A stretch of 64,000 bases of DNA, taken from the NCBI GenBank assembly GCA_900541205.1, contig UQIV01000012.1:1-64000 (forward strand), written 5' to 3'. Made by a program: the position numbers and the translations under genes. Numbering within the stretch: the stretch's first letter is position 1; the number at the start of each line of letters is the position of its first letter. Shown in pieces: positions 9,006 through 17,609 of this stretch. The notes beneath the pieces are model-generated. The model saw nothing but the letters and a program-made list of their open reading frames with translations, did not search any database and was not told the origin of the DNA. The DNA comes from an uncultured Collinsella sp. GTDB taxonomy: Bacteria > Actinomycetota > Coriobacteriia > Coriobacteriales > Coriobacteriaceae.

Positions 9006-9833
9006 ATGGCCTTTGCAGAAAAGCTCATCGCTGTCCGTCGCGCCCATCGCCTTACCCAAGAGCAGCTCGCCGCCAAGCTCTTCGTTACACGCCAAGCCGT
9101 CAGCCGTTGGGAGCGCGGCGAGGTCACACCGGGCATCGACATGATGAAGCTCGTCGCCGCCGTGACCGGCGAGCCTCTGTCTCATCTGCTTGAAATGCCC
9201 GAGCACTATTGCCAGAGCTGCGGCATGATACTAACGCCCGACGACTGCGGCACCGATGCCACGGGCGCCACGACCGACCATTACTGCAAGTGGTGCTACG
9301 ACCACGGCAAGTACACCTACGACACCACCATGGAGGCGATGATCGAGGACTGCGCCCCGCGCCTGGCGCAAAACACCGGTATGTCGCTCGACGATGCCGT
9401 CTCGCTCATGGGCGCCGTGTTGCCGCAACTGGAGCGCTGGCGCACCGTGCAGGAAAACGAGGAGCGCTACGGCGCCGAGGCGCGGGCGCGCTATGGCGAT
9501 GAGGCTATCGATGCGGCAAACGAAACGTTACTGGACATAGATCCTCAGACATGGAACGACATGAAGGAACTTGAACGCGCTATTCTGGGCCAGCTCTCAA
9601 TTGCCATGGGCATTGGCGACCCAGAGAGCAACGAGGCTCGCAAGCTTGTCGCAATGCACCGTCGATGGATTGGCCTTAACTGGGGACACGAGCCCCAAGA
9701 CGAAGCATACCTGGGCCTCGCCCACGGCTATCTGGCCGACCAGCGCTTTATCGACTACTACGACAAGCCCTGCGGCACCGGAGCCACGGCGTTTTTGGTA
9801 CAGGCCATCGAGTCGTCGCTGGCCCGCGCATAG
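9006..9833 (+). CDS. HTH (XRE) - zinc-ribbon - TipAS domain regulator
   Basis: A 275-residue regulator with three parts. Residues 1-60 are an XRE/Cro helix-turn-helix (LTQEQLAAKLFVTRQAVSRWERG). Residues about 68-105 are a zinc ribbon (YCQSCGMIL ... YCKWCYDHGKYTY) whose four cysteines are intact. The rest resembles the TipAS drug-recognition domain of MerR-type TipA proteins, with ARYGDEAIDAANETL, a short linker, RRWIGLNWGHEP and YLADQRFIDYYD. In TipA this domain covalently traps thiopeptide antibiotics, although many homologues bind other amphipathic compounds. Here the domain is joined to an XRE instead of a MerR head. AGAAAGGAG precedes the ATG. Glutaredoxin follows about 50 bases later on the same strand. 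Confidence 0.85.
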   Translation: MAFAEKLIAVRRAHRLTQEQLAAKLFVTRQAVSRWERGEVTPGIDMMKLVAAVTGEPLSHLLEMPEHYCQSCGMILTPDDCGTDATGATTDHYCKWCYDHGKYTYDTTMEAMIEDCAPRLAQNTGMSLDDAVSLMGAVLPQLERWRTVQENEERYGAEARARYGDEAIDAANETLLDIDPQTWNDMKELERAILGQLSIAMGIGDPESNEARKLVAMHRRWIGLNWGHEPQDEAYLGLAHGYLADQRFIDYYDKPCGTGATAFLVQAIESSLARA

Positions 9834-9884
9834 ATTGCGGCGGCTTTGGGTATTTCAATCAAAACCGCAACCGATTGGAGACCT

Positions 9885-10130
9885 ATGGCTACTAATCATG
9901 AGCTCGTGCTCTACGTTATGACCGGCTGCCCGTATTGCATAAAGGTCAAGCGCTTTTTGGCCGATAACGGCGTGACCATTCCCGAACGCAATATCTCGAC
10001 CGATACCGAAGCCGAGCAGACACTCATCGCCGTCGGCGGAAAACGCCAGGTTCCCTGCCTGTTCATCGACGGCAAGCCACTCTACGAATCGAGCGACATC
10101 ATCGCGTGGGCACAGGAGAACCTGCTCTAG
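9885..10130 (+). CDS. Glutaredoxin 3-like protein
   Basis: An 81-residue glutaredoxin with the dithiol site CPYC (Cys15, Cys18), the cis-proline segment QVPCLFIDG and the terminal YESSDIIAWAQENLL helix. It would reduce disulfides or glutathione mixed disulfides in the cytoplasm. The frame is open from 9846, but the ATG at 9885 follows GGAG by four bases and gives the normal length. It lies directly after the TipAS regulator on the same strand and may be cotranscribed. Actinobacterial relatives can act with mycothiol or thioredoxin reductase, so the reductant is uncertain. Confidence 0.88.
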   Translation: MATNHELVLYVMTGCPYCIKVKRFLADNGVTIPERNISTDTEAEQTLIAVGGKRQVPCLFIDGKPLYESSDIIAWAQENLL

Positions 10131-10138
10131 TGCAACAT

Positions 10139-10192
10139 AGTCATTGGGGACGTTCATAAATGACTAGTCGTTAAAGAACGTCCCCAATGACT
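10139..10192. terminator. Long palindromic hairpin between glutaredoxin and dus genes
   Basis: A perfect 17-bp inverted repeat (10139-10155 with 10176-10192, containing TCATTGGGGACGTTC) encloses 20 bases that themselves include a weak dyad around TGACTAGTC. It lies between two convergent genes and probably ends transcription from both sides. Confidence 0.65.
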
Positions 10193-10194
10193 AA

Positions 10195-11148
10195 CTAGCC
10201 GTGGAAGCGGGCCATGGGCGCAAGTGGCTGCTCGCGAAAGACGCGCTCGACGGCGGCGCGGTATTCGTCGACCTTTTTGGTCTTACGTACGAGCTTGTGA
10301 ACGGTAGCGGGGTCGGCGAAAGCGCACTTGGCGTAGAACCACCACTCCTTCATGCGAAAGACCGCATTGCCGCCAATCTCTTCTGCATAGGCCGCAAACA
10401 GTGTGTCGTGGAAGCGCTGCAGCTCAGCAGCCGTTGCAGAAGGGCCGCCCTTGACCATGCGAGCGAGCGCGGGATTCGCGAGCAGGCCACGCCCCAACAT
10501 CACATGGCGCGTGCCGGGATAGGCCTCCACCAGCGCGTCCATATCCTCTAAATCAAAAATGTCACCGTTATAGGCAACCGGAAACGGCGCACGTTCCAGC
10601 GTCTCACCGTAAAACTCCTTGCGCGGCGAGCCCGTATAGCGGTCCTTCTGTACGCGCGGATGCACGATCAGCTCTGCCAGCGGCATGCGGCAATACAGAT
10701 CGAGCACGCGCTCGTATTCGTCGTCGCTCTCCAGCCCCAGCCTGGTTTTTACCGACACCGGCAACGGCGAACGTTCGCACACATCGCTCAAGAACACTTC
10801 GAGCTCGTCCAAGTGGCGCAAAAAGCCCGAGCCCTTGCCCTTGGCGACAACCGTCCCCGAGGGGCAACCCAAGTTGAGATTGACCTCTCGATAGCCCATG
10901 TCGGCGAGCACCTGTGCCGCCCACACGAATTCATCCGCATTCTTGGACATCAGTTGAGGCACTACATTGAGCCCCTGGTTATTGGCAGGATCGACCTCTT
11001 TAAACGCCTTGCCGCCAAAACGGTTTCCCACCCGCGGCGGCGGCAAAAACGGCGTGTAATAGCAATCGAGCGCGCCGAAGCACTCCGCATGCACGCGACG
11101 GAACACATGCCCGGTAATCCCCTCCATAGGGGCCAGCGAAAGGATCAT
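10195..11148 (-). CDS. dus: tRNA-dihydrouridine synthase
   Basis: A 317-residue FMN-dependent Dus enzyme that reduces uridine to dihydrouridine in tRNA loops. The barrel starts with LSLAPMEGITGHVFRR, and the catalytic cysteine is Cys95 in LNLGCPSGTVVAKGKG. Later come KTRLGLESDDEYERVL, the IVHPRVQKDRYTG catalytic-region segment and the FMN-phosphate loop VAYNGDIFDLEDM with VMLGRGLLANPAL. The length matches bacterial DusB/DusC-type proteins; the sub-class and the uridine position cannot be assigned safely. Confidence 0.9.
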   Translation of the reverse strand: MILSLAPMEGITGHVFRRVHAECFGALDCYYTPFLPPPRVGNRFGGKAFKEVDPANNQGLNVVPQLMSKNADEFVWAAQVLADMGYREVNLNLGCPSGTVVAKGKGSGFLRHLDELEVFLSDVCERSPLPVSVKTRLGLESDDEYERVLDLYCRMPLAELIVHPRVQKDRYTGSPRKEFYGETLERAPFPVAYNGDIFDLEDMDALVEAYPGTRHVMLGRGLLANPALARMVKGGPSATAAELQRFHDTLFAAYAEEIGGNAVFRMKEWWFYAKCAFADPATVHKLVRKTKKVDEYRAAVERVFREQPLAPMARFHG

Positions 11149-11171
11149 CTACTCTTCTCTCATATCAACGA

Positions 11172-11202
11172 ATGTGACAAAGGAACCGCCCCTTTGTCAC
11201 AT
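11172..11202. repeat. Small hairpin repeat, copy A
   Basis: A perfect 12-bp stem (11172-11183 with 11191-11202, arm ATGTGACAAAGG) on a seven-base loop. Its reverse complement closely matches the hairpin at 13068-13100, so the two are inverted copies of one small element lying outside the larger repeats on either side of the membrane-protein gene. Confidence 0.7.
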
Positions 11203-11289
11203 GCATTATGCCTTGTGCTTCAGATGATTCACAAGGCAGAGGTAGCTACTTGACGATAATCACCCTTCCATCCGTCGCCTCACGCAACG

Positions 11290-11467
11290 AAGGTGAATGC
11301 TTTTCCGCGAAGTGAACGAGTGAAATCGAGCCCCCGAAACATCGACACTTTTGGAGAGCCATTTCCTGCGGTTTTGTCGCTCAAATCCTGCGGTTTTTGC
11401 ATCCAAAAGTGCGAATGCTTCAGGGGTCCAGAATAGGTCGTTCACTTCTCGGAAAACCATTCACCTT
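11290..11467. repeat. Long palindromic repeat, copy 1 (~178 bp)
   Basis: An imperfect palindrome. The outer arms 11290-11319 and 11438-11467 match at 28 of 30 positions (AAGGTGAATG end, then TTTTCCGCGAAGTGAACGA). The inner arms 11331-11355 and about 11403-11426 pair around the sequence CATCGACACTTTTGGA. The centre carries two direct copies of CCTGCGGTTTT. The reverse complement of the whole element aligns along its full length with the copy at 12870-13050. No reading frame fits it. It could fold as a large hairpin in DNA or RNA. Confidence 0.85.
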
Positions 11468-11691
11468 CGATTTGCTGGCGCACACAAACAGCGAGAGGCT
11501 GTCCCACGAAAGCCCCCCTTGCGCGTCATTCGCCCCATGATAGCGGCTTCATGCTCTAAAAGATGGCGCCCACGATCAAGCGACCACCAACACCACGCCG
11601 TTGACACCATGTTTGAATAACAGGAACCCTCCACTCATCTATACTCAAGAGCGTGTGAGTATCGCCCGAAAACGATGAGAGTCGAGGCCCC

Positions 11692-12825
11692 ATGCAGCAG
11701 CTCACCGAACAAGAAAAGAAACGCATCCAGCGGTACTGTACATACCCCAAGATCGCAGCGACCGCACTCGTCATGTCGTTCGTAGCATGTCTGCTCATGC
11801 TGCCGCTCCAAATGGTCAACGATATCGCGTTCCACCAAAAGGAATTCCAACCCGCGGGCATATATACCGCCATCGCACTCACCGTAATCGAACTCGCCAT
11901 CTTTTGCTATTGCGCTCTTGCGCCGCGCTTTAGAATGCAGGGCAAACAGTGGAAGGAACTGCAGAGCAGGCTTGCGGTGGCCCAGACCAACAAGGACCAT
12001 TCCGCGGAGGTCGCCGGCGTGCTTGCCACGCAAGCTGCCGGCCGCCTGCTCAAGAACAGCGATAACGATCTCGCGCGCAACCTGGGCGGTGCCGCCGAGG
12101 TTGCCAGCGCCGTAGGGGCAGTCGCCACGGCGGCAGACGTGCTGGCCGAGACCTCGAGCAATGCCGAGGCCATGGCAAACGCATACGGCGTGACGATTCC
12201 AAACCTCAAGAAGCAGATCGTCGCCCTCGCGGTGGTGCCCGCCATTGTGCTGCTTGGCGTCTACATCCCGCAGTTCGTCCAGGGAAATAACGAGCTTCAG
12301 GCAAGAAAGGCTGCGGCCGCCGAGCAGCTCGCCATAGCGCAAGATGCTTTGGAGCCCGTGTGCGAACGCATCGCGGCAGACGACCCGTACGAGTCGTATC
12401 ACGACTACGGTTACCGCATTATCGGCTATCTGCGCGATAATGACCTCGGCGCTCAAGCCGCCTATGCCTACCTTTCTTTCGATGCTGATGGCATGCTCAC
12501 GGACGTCGATTACACCAGTCAGATCGACCCCGAGGCAAGCCTTGCAGACAACCTCGCTCGCGCCGAGCAGGACATCGCGACACTCTGCGCCCCGCTCAAC
12601 GGGCTGGACATTTCCGTTGCCACACCGGGCATCCTCACGCCATGCAGCCTGTCGGATGAATTTAAACAGGCATTTTTAGCCGGATCCCTATATGAAGAAA
12701 TCAGCATCAAGACGGAGGACGAATCTATCAAGTCGTACTACACCTTTGACACCGAGCCCAAGGAAGAGTTCGACGAATACACCCATCCGGAAATTAGCCT
12801 CATGCTCTCTGCAAAGAAGAGCTAG
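11692..12825 (+). CDS. Uncharacterised membrane protein between inverted repeats
   Basis: A 377-residue protein I do not recognise. Hydrophobic helices near residues 21-43, 57-78 and 180-200 suggest three membrane spans. Between the second and third lies an Ala-rich, probably helical loop (about 85-175, including AAEVASAVGAVATAADVLAE). After the third span a region of about 170 residues begins with a coiled-coil-like stretch and ends in an acidic part (TEPKEEFDEYTHPEIS). The ATG at 11692 follows GAGTCGAGGCCCC, a weak ribosome site. The gene is alone on its strand and is enclosed by two inverted copies of a large palindrome and of a small hairpin, which makes it look like a cassette. Confidence 0.75.
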   Translation: MQQLTEQEKKRIQRYCTYPKIAATALVMSFVACLLMLPLQMVNDIAFHQKEFQPAGIYTAIALTVIELAIFCYCALAPRFRMQGKQWKELQSRLAVAQTNKDHSAEVAGVLATQAAGRLLKNSDNDLARNLGGAAEVASAVGAVATAADVLAETSSNAEAMANAYGVTIPNLKKQIVALAVVPAIVLLGVYIPQFVQGNNELQARKAAAAEQLAIAQDALEPVCERIAADDPYESYHDYGYRIIGYLRDNDLGAQAAYAYLSFDADGMLTDVDYTSQIDPEASLADNLARAEQDIATLCAPLNGLDISVATPGILTPCSLSDEFKQAFLAGSLYEEISIKTEDESIKSYYTFDTEPKEEFDEYTHPEISLMLSAKKS

Positions 12826-12869
12826 GAGGCTGCACTCTGGTTGCCGCTCGCGAACGCCGCCAATATAGC

Positions 12870-13050
12870 GAGGTCTAATACTTTTCCGAGAAGTGAACGG
12901 CTATATTTGGACCTCCGAAGCATCGACATTTTCAGACGTCAAAACCGCAGGATTTGGCTGACAAAACCGCAGGAAATTGCATCTCGAAAGTGTCGATGCT
13001 TCGGGGGTCCGTTTTTACTCGTTCACTTCTCGGGAAAAGTATTAGACTTC
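12870..13050. repeat. Long palindromic repeat, copy 2 (~181 bp)
   Basis: Outer arms 12870-12899 and 13020-13050 pair (GGTCTAATAC end, then TTTTCCGAGAAGTGAACG). Inner arms 12909-12933 and 12986-13010 pair around GAAGCATCGACATTTTC. The centre has two direct copies of AAAACCGCAGGA, the reverse complement of copy 1, so the copies are inverted. The end sequence differs from copy 1 (TCTAATAC against GTGAATGC), but in each copy both arms changed together, which points to selection for, or copying of, the hairpin itself. Confidence 0.85.
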
Positions 13051-13067
13051 GATTTTGCAAGCCACTC

Positions 13068-13100
13068 AATGTGACAAAGGGGCTGTCCCCTTGTCACATT
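13068..13100. terminator. Small hairpin repeat, copy A', acting as terminator
   Basis: Arms 13068-13082 and 13087-13100 (AATGTGACAA(A)GGGG) pair with one bulged base around CTGT. It lies between convergent genes and overlaps the stop codon of the ABC gene. It is an inverted relative of the hairpin at 11172-11202. Confidence 0.65.
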
Positions 13101-16100
13101 ATTCGGAGCGTAGAGCTTCCACGGGGTCTTTTTTGGATGCGCTTCGGGCCGGCAGCAGACCGGCAACGACCGTCAGCAGCACCGAAATTGCAATGAGCAC
13201 CAGCGCATCCTGCACGGGCAGGCTCATCAGGTTGGGAACCTGTTTGGCAGCAAGCGCCCAGGTATTAACCGGAAAGCTCACGGCCACCACAACGACAACG
13301 GCAAAGACGCCGGCGATGAGGCCCTCGATAAAAGTCTCGGCGTTGAACACGTTGGCCACGTTGCGCTTTGACGCGCCAATCGCGCGCAGGATGCCAATCT
13401 CCTTCTTGCGCTCCAGCACGCTGATGTAGGTGATGATGCCGATCATGATGGAGCTCACCACCAGGCTGATACTCACGAATGCGATGAGCACCAAGCTGAT
13501 GGTGTTCACGATGTCGGTCACCGAACCCATGATGATGCCCATGTAGTCGGTGTACGAAATTGCCCGATCATCATGGCCAGCGGCTTTGACCTGCTTGTTG
13601 TACGCATCGATGTGATCGAGCACGCGCTCCTTGGCCTCAAAGTCGCGCGGGAAAATCTTAACCGAGATGGGGTCTGCCTCGTCCGCATAGCCCAACGTGG
13701 TCAGATTGTTGTCGTAGGTGAGCTTCGACGCCTTGGCATAGCTCATCATGAGCGAACTTAGGTCCTCGGCGTCCATGTTGAAATGGATGGCACGAGCAAA
13801 GGCACTCGCATCCACGTGCATGGCGCTCGCCAGGTTGGCAAAACTCGAAGACACCTGCGTCGCCATCTGGCCCATGAGCCCTGCCGCGCCCGCCTTAAGC
13901 TGAGCCGACACCGTCGCCGCAATCTGATCGCTGATCGACTTCATCACCTGATCCATAGCCTGCTGCAAATACGGAGCCAGCTGCTTTTGCACATAGTCGG
14001 TCATCGCCTGCTGCAGGCGCTCGGCCAGGGCATCGCCGCCGAGGGCTTTGAGCTGGGCCTGGATTTGCTGGGCTGCCGCATCATTCTCAAGATACGCCGA
14101 GAATGCGGCAGCGAGCTTCGACGCGTCCTTAAGGTCCTCGGGCGTCAGGGCCTTAAAGTGATCAGACTGCAAAAAGCCCTCAAACAGTTGGTTGGCAAGC
14201 GTTCCCACCTGCTGCATTTGCTCGGGTGTGAGCTCCAGACCGTCAAAGATGCCCGAGAAATCTGGGGTCGGCGCCTTGGCCATGATGTCGCTGAAGTCGA
14301 TGTCCTTCCCAACGCCCGAAAGGTCAATGTCCAGCCCGGACAGGTCAAGACCCGACAGGTCCATGCTGTCGGCAACACCCGAGAGCGCAGATGCATCGAA
14401 CGAGAACGCGCTCTTCAGTGCCGCCTCGTCCACGCTGAACATACTGCCCAGATCCACGCCTTGCTTGGCCTCGTCTTGCAGTTCGTCGAAAGTTTTGCCG
14501 GTAAAGACATCCGTCTCGGGATGAGCTAGCTGCTCCTGCACAATCTGCGAATCGGTCGCGCGCTCCATAAGCTGACGAGTCAGCGCGTGTGTATAGGCAA
14601 TACCCGGAGACAACGCGCTGGCGTTGGCCGTCTCGTTAGGTCGCACCACGCCCACAATGTGCACGTCGATACCGTCGGCAACCTTGGCGGCCATAAAGTC
14701 GGTGTCGCCAGACATGTCAGTCCACATGCCGGTCTCTTCGTTTTTGCGATAGGCATCGGCCGGCGACAACACCTTAAACGTCGTGGACAGCGCATCGTCG
14801 TAGGTAAAGTCGGAGCCGGTCTCGGGCGTCTCGATCTTACCGTCAGCCGTCATGGCGCTGTTAACCAGGTCGTTGAGCTCGTTGATATCCAGCGCGCCGA
14901 TGCTGTAGAGCGTGTAGTCGCCCACCGTTCCACGGCTCGAAAGCACCATTACGGCTTCGTTAGCAGACGTGGGCCAATGACCGGCGACGACATCGTACTG
15001 GCTGTCGAGCAGGCTCTGGTCGTCGATCATCTCGTTAAAGACCGAGGTTCCCATGGATTCCATGCTCACCGTTGCCGCCGAGCTCGCGCCTCCGCTCATG
15101 GCCTCGGTCATGGCGTTGGGCACCAGCCGGACAGGCTTCTCATCGCCCTTGCCGGCACGATAGACAACCGGCGTCACGCCATAGCCGTACTGGATGGCGT
15201 TGACTTCTTTATCGATGCCGTCGCCACCGGCATCGAGCCATGCCTTAAAGCTCGTCATGTCGTTGGACTTAACACTCGCAAACATATCCTTTACGGCCGT
15301 GACCACGGGAATCTTATCGGTTCCCTGAGCCTTGCCGTCGGTGCCGTCGTCGGACGAGCCCTCGTTTTTGGACGTATCGTCGTCCGTGGCCCCCTGCCCG
15401 CCCATCATGGACGACAGGTCGTAATCCTGCTTGGAAATGGTAAGTGGGTAGCTCGAGAGCGTGTCCTCCTCGACCTTTTTGATGTAGCCGTTTACGCCGT
15501 TGGACAGCGCCAGAATCGCCGCGATACCGATAATGCCAATCGAGCCCGCAAAGGCCGTCATGGCCGTACGGCCCTTCTTGGTCATAAGGTTTCGGGCAGA
15601 AAGCCCCAGCGCCGTCACAAAGCTCATCGAGGTTTTGCGCGTAGGCTTGGCCTCGCGGCGCGTGGCGTCGGCGACATCGAAAGGGTCGGAATCGTCGGTG
15701 ATTTTGCCGTCTGCCAGGTTGACGATGCGCGTGGCGTACTGGTACGCCAGCTCGGGATTGTGCGTGACCATGACAACCAGACGGTCGCGCGCAACGTCCT
15801 TAAGCAAATCCATAACCTGTACGGATGTCGTCGAATCCAAAGCGCCGGTCGGCTCGTCGGCCAGCACAATCTCGGGATCGTTGATCAGGGCGCGGGCGAT
15901 AGCCACGCGCTGCATCTGTCCGCCCGAAAGCTGGCTCGGGCGTTTGTTAACGTGCTCGCCCAGGCCGACTTTCTCCAACGCCTCGCGCGCACGTTGGCGG
16001 CGCTCGGCATGCCCCACGCCCGTGAGCGTGAGCGCCAGCTCAACGTTTTCCAAGATGGTCTGATGTGGGATAAGGTTATAGCTCTGGAACACAAAGCCGA

Positions 16101-16353
16101 TGCGGTTGTTGCGATAAGCATCCCAGTCGCGATCACGGAAGTCCTTGGTCGAAATGCCATCGATGAGCAGGTCGCCAGAATCAAAGTGATCAAGTCCACC
16201 AATAACGTTGAGCATCGTAGTTTTACCCGAGCCCGAGGGGCCCAGAATGGCCACGAACTCGTTATCGCGAAAAGCCAGGCTTACGCTGTCGAGCGCCACC
16301 TGCGTAAACGACTGGGTAACGTACCTTTTGCAAATACCTTTGAGCTCCAACAT
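13099..16353 (-). CDS. ABC transporter, fused ATPase and FtsX-type permease with a long extracellular domain
   Basis: A 1084-residue MacB-like fusion. Residues 1-225 are the ATPase: Walker A GPSGSGKTT (Lys44), signature LSGGQMQRVAIARAL, Walker B IVLADEPTGALD. A membrane helix follows near 275. Then comes a large extracytoplasmic region of about 600 residues, including a DLSGLDLSGLDIDLSGV repeat and Gln/Ala-rich helices. Three C-terminal helices form the FtsX domain (IISLVLIAFVSISLVVSSIMIG onward in that style). The frame is open to 16380; I chose the ATG at 16353 because MLELKGICKRY is where the ATPase begins and GGGAGAGG lies upstream. Relatives export peptides or lipoproteins or work in envelope stress; the long outer domain suggests a mechanotransmission role. 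The substrate is unknown. Confidence 0.85.
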   Translation of the reverse strand: MLELKGICKRYVTQSFTQVALDSVSLAFRDNEFVAILGPSGSGKTTMLNVIGGLDHFDSGDLLIDGISTKDFRDRDWDAYRNNRIGFVFQSYNLIPHQTILENVELALTLTGVGHAERRQRAREALEKVGLGEHVNKRPSQLSGGQMQRVAIARALINDPEIVLADEPTGALDSTTSVQVMDLLKDVARDRLVVMVTHNPELAYQYATRIVNLADGKITDDSDPFDVADATRREAKPTRKTSMSFVTALGLSARNLMTKKGRTAMTAFAGSIGIIGIAAILALSNGVNGYIKKVEEDTLSSYPLTISKQDYDLSSMMGGQGATDDDTSKNEGSSDDGTDGKAQGTDKIPVVTAVKDMFASVKSNDMTSFKAWLDAGGDGIDKEVNAIQYGYGVTPVVYRAGKGDEKPVRLVPNAMTEAMSGGASSAATVSMESMGTSVFNEMIDDQSLLDSQYDVVAGHWPTSANEAVMVLSSRGTVGDYTLYSIGALDINELNDLVNSAMTADGKIETPETGSDFTYDDALSTTFKVLSPADAYRKNEETGMWTDMSGDTDFMAAKVADGIDVHIVGVVRPNETANASALSPGIAYTHALTRQLMERATDSQIVQEQLAHPETDVFTGKTFDELQDEAKQGVDLGSMFSVDEAALKSAFSFDASALSGVADSMDLSGLDLSGLDIDLSGVGKDIDFSDIMAKAPTPDFSGIFDGLELTPEQMQQVGTLANQLFEGFLQSDHFKALTPEDLKDASKLAAAFSAYLENDAAAQQIQAQLKALGGDALAERLQQAMTDYVQKQLAPYLQQAMDQVMKSISDQIAATVSAQLKAGAAGLMGQMATQVSSSFANLASAMHVDASAFARAIHFNMDAEDLSSLMMSYAKASKLTYDNNLTTLGYADEADPISVKIFPRDFEAKERVLDHIDAYNKQVKAAGHDDRAISYTDYMGIIMGSVTDIVNTISLVLIAFVSISLVVSSIMIGIITYISVLERKKEIGILRAIGASKRNVANVFNAETFIEGLIAGVFAVVVVVAVSFPVNTWALAAKQVPNLMSLPVQDALVLIAISVLLTVVAGLLPARSASKKDPVEALRSE

Positions 16354-16507
16354 GGACGGCAACCTCTCCCACGCGGGCACATTCGCCCGCTCTCCCCCGC
16401 CGTTCGTATTCGACGCGTTTGTCCTACTCTATCCCCATTTTTCACCGACACCAGTGAGGAATGTAGGGAACCGCGCCAAAAAACGAACGGGACGGCGCCC
16501 AAAAAAA

Positions 16508-16529
16508 AGAGGCCCCAAGTGGGGCCTCT
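16508..16529 (-). terminator. Rho-independent terminator of the redox operon
   Basis: A 9-bp stem (AGAGGCCCC, loop AAGT, GGGGCCTCT) is followed on the minus strand by eight T residues. It is a textbook intrinsic terminator placed about 80 bases after the thioredoxin lipoprotein gene. Confidence 0.85.
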
Positions 16530-16608
16530 ATATGGTGGAGATTATCTTGAAAGGTAGCGGACTACTTCGCACAGCGATACACGATCCTCGCTATGCTTTA
16601 CGCGTTTT

Positions 16609-17580
16609 TTACTGCTCGCTATTCGCAATCGCCTGGTCGATAAGTTTGTTGAGTGCTGCGCGCTGCTCGGCGGAGCTGATGGCTCCCACGATTGGATCCC
16701 CTACGATGTTGCCATTCTGATCGATGACATACGTTGTCGGGAACGAGAACAAATTTGACGTAAACTTACCGGCCTCGCTATCCGACTTGAACCAGATGTT
16801 CTTATACGTCACGCCCTTCTTGCTCAGCACGTCCTTGGCATCTGCAATCTCGCCCTTGTTGCCATCGAGCGTAAAGGAATTGACGCCCACGACCTGGCCG
16901 CCCTTCTTGGCAAGCTCCTGATTCAGTTTCTCAAGATCGCCCAGCTCGCCCACGCACGGCTTGCAAGTAGTGAACCAGAAGTTCATGACGGTGACCTTGT
17001 TCTTAGAGAACAGCTCGTCGCTACTCACGTCGTTGCCATCCAGGTCCTTGCCCGTAAAGCTGGGGAACTTCGTCGCCTCGCTCGAAGCATTGGCACCAGC
17101 CGTCATGCCAGCGGCCGAAGCGTCGACGCTCTCGCCTTCGCTCGGCGTGCTTCCACAGCCGGGGAACTCCTTCTCCAAGCTCTCGAGCTTGTCCTCGATC
17201 TCCTTGATCTGCTGCGCACCGGCTTTGAGCGTCTTGAGCTCATCCGCCGTGAACTCATCCTTGGCGCCGTCGATGGTCTTGAGCAGGAAATCGCCGTAAT
17301 TGCTGCCGTCCTCAATCATTACCGAGTCTTTATTTGCCGCATTGAATACCTTTTCCCACAGCGCGTTATCACTCGAAAGGATATCGTTCTCCTTTTTCAT
17401 GAGCTTCGCATACAGCTCGGCGGCCTCATCGGCATTGGTCGGCTTCTGCGCAGTGAGTTCTGCGATCTTAGGATCGGAGCTCGCAGATTCGCTCGCATTG
17501 CCACCGGGCGCCGAACATGCCACAAGGCACAAGGCCAATACCGGCACCATAAACAGGGCCGCAATCTTAGAAAGCTTCAT
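16609..17580 (-). CDS. TlpA-like thioredoxin lipoprotein
   Basis: A 323-residue secreted lipoprotein. The signal ends in LVACSAPG (lipobox cysteine near 22). Residues about 35-150 are helical and of unknown fold. The C-terminal part, from about residue 175, is a TlpA/ResA-type thioredoxin domain: SFTGKDLDGNDVSSDEL, the redox motif WFTTCKPCVGELGDL, and the cis-proline segment FSFPTTYVIDQNGNIVGD. AGGA overlaps a first ATG at 17586 and stands six bases before the ATG at 17580, which I chose. It follows the ferredoxin membrane protein gene in one operon. It would exchange thiols or disulfides outside the membrane, probably fed with electrons by that protein. Confidence 0.85.
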   Translation of the reverse strand: MKLSKIAALFMVPVLALCLVACSAPGGNASESASSDPKIAELTAQKPTNADEAAELYAKLMKKENDILSSDNALWEKVFNAANKDSVMIEDGSNYGDFLLKTIDGAKDEFTADELKTLKAGAQQIKEIEDKLESLEKEFPGCGSTPSEGESVDASAAGMTAGANASSEATKFPSFTGKDLDGNDVSSDELFSKNKVTVMNFWFTTCKPCVGELGDLEKLNQELAKKGGQVVGVNSFTLDGNKGEIADAKDVLSKKGVTYKNIWFKSDSEAGKFTSNLFSFPTTYVIDQNGNIVGDPIVGAISSAEQRAALNKLIDQAIANSEQ

Positions 17581-17609
17581 AGTCATTCCTCCGTTTTGTC
17601 GAAGCTTGT

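Larger units (their letters stand above)
11149..11691. other. Gene-free stretch with hairpin and palindromic repeat
   Basis: No convincing gene lies in these 540 bases. They hold a 12-bp hairpin at 11172-11202 and the long palindromic repeat at 11290-11467, then about 220 bases leading to the next ATG in which I see no clear promoter; TATACT at about 11640 lacks a well-spaced -35. Confidence 0.6.

Noticed and set aside
8874..9206. N-terminal extension of TrmO by 111 residues
   Set aside because: It would overlap the divergent TipAS regulator gene and its promoter, and family members begin at MEPIAHI.
11290..13050. The two palindromic repeats as insertion sequences or a CRISPR array
   Set aside because: There is no transposase frame, no spacer-repeat spacing and only two copies; internal pairing rather than terminal repeats alone defines them.
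14587..16557. Long plus-strand frame opposite the ABC transporter gene
   Set aside because: It mirrors the ABC gene on the other strand, and the translated sequence has no family features.
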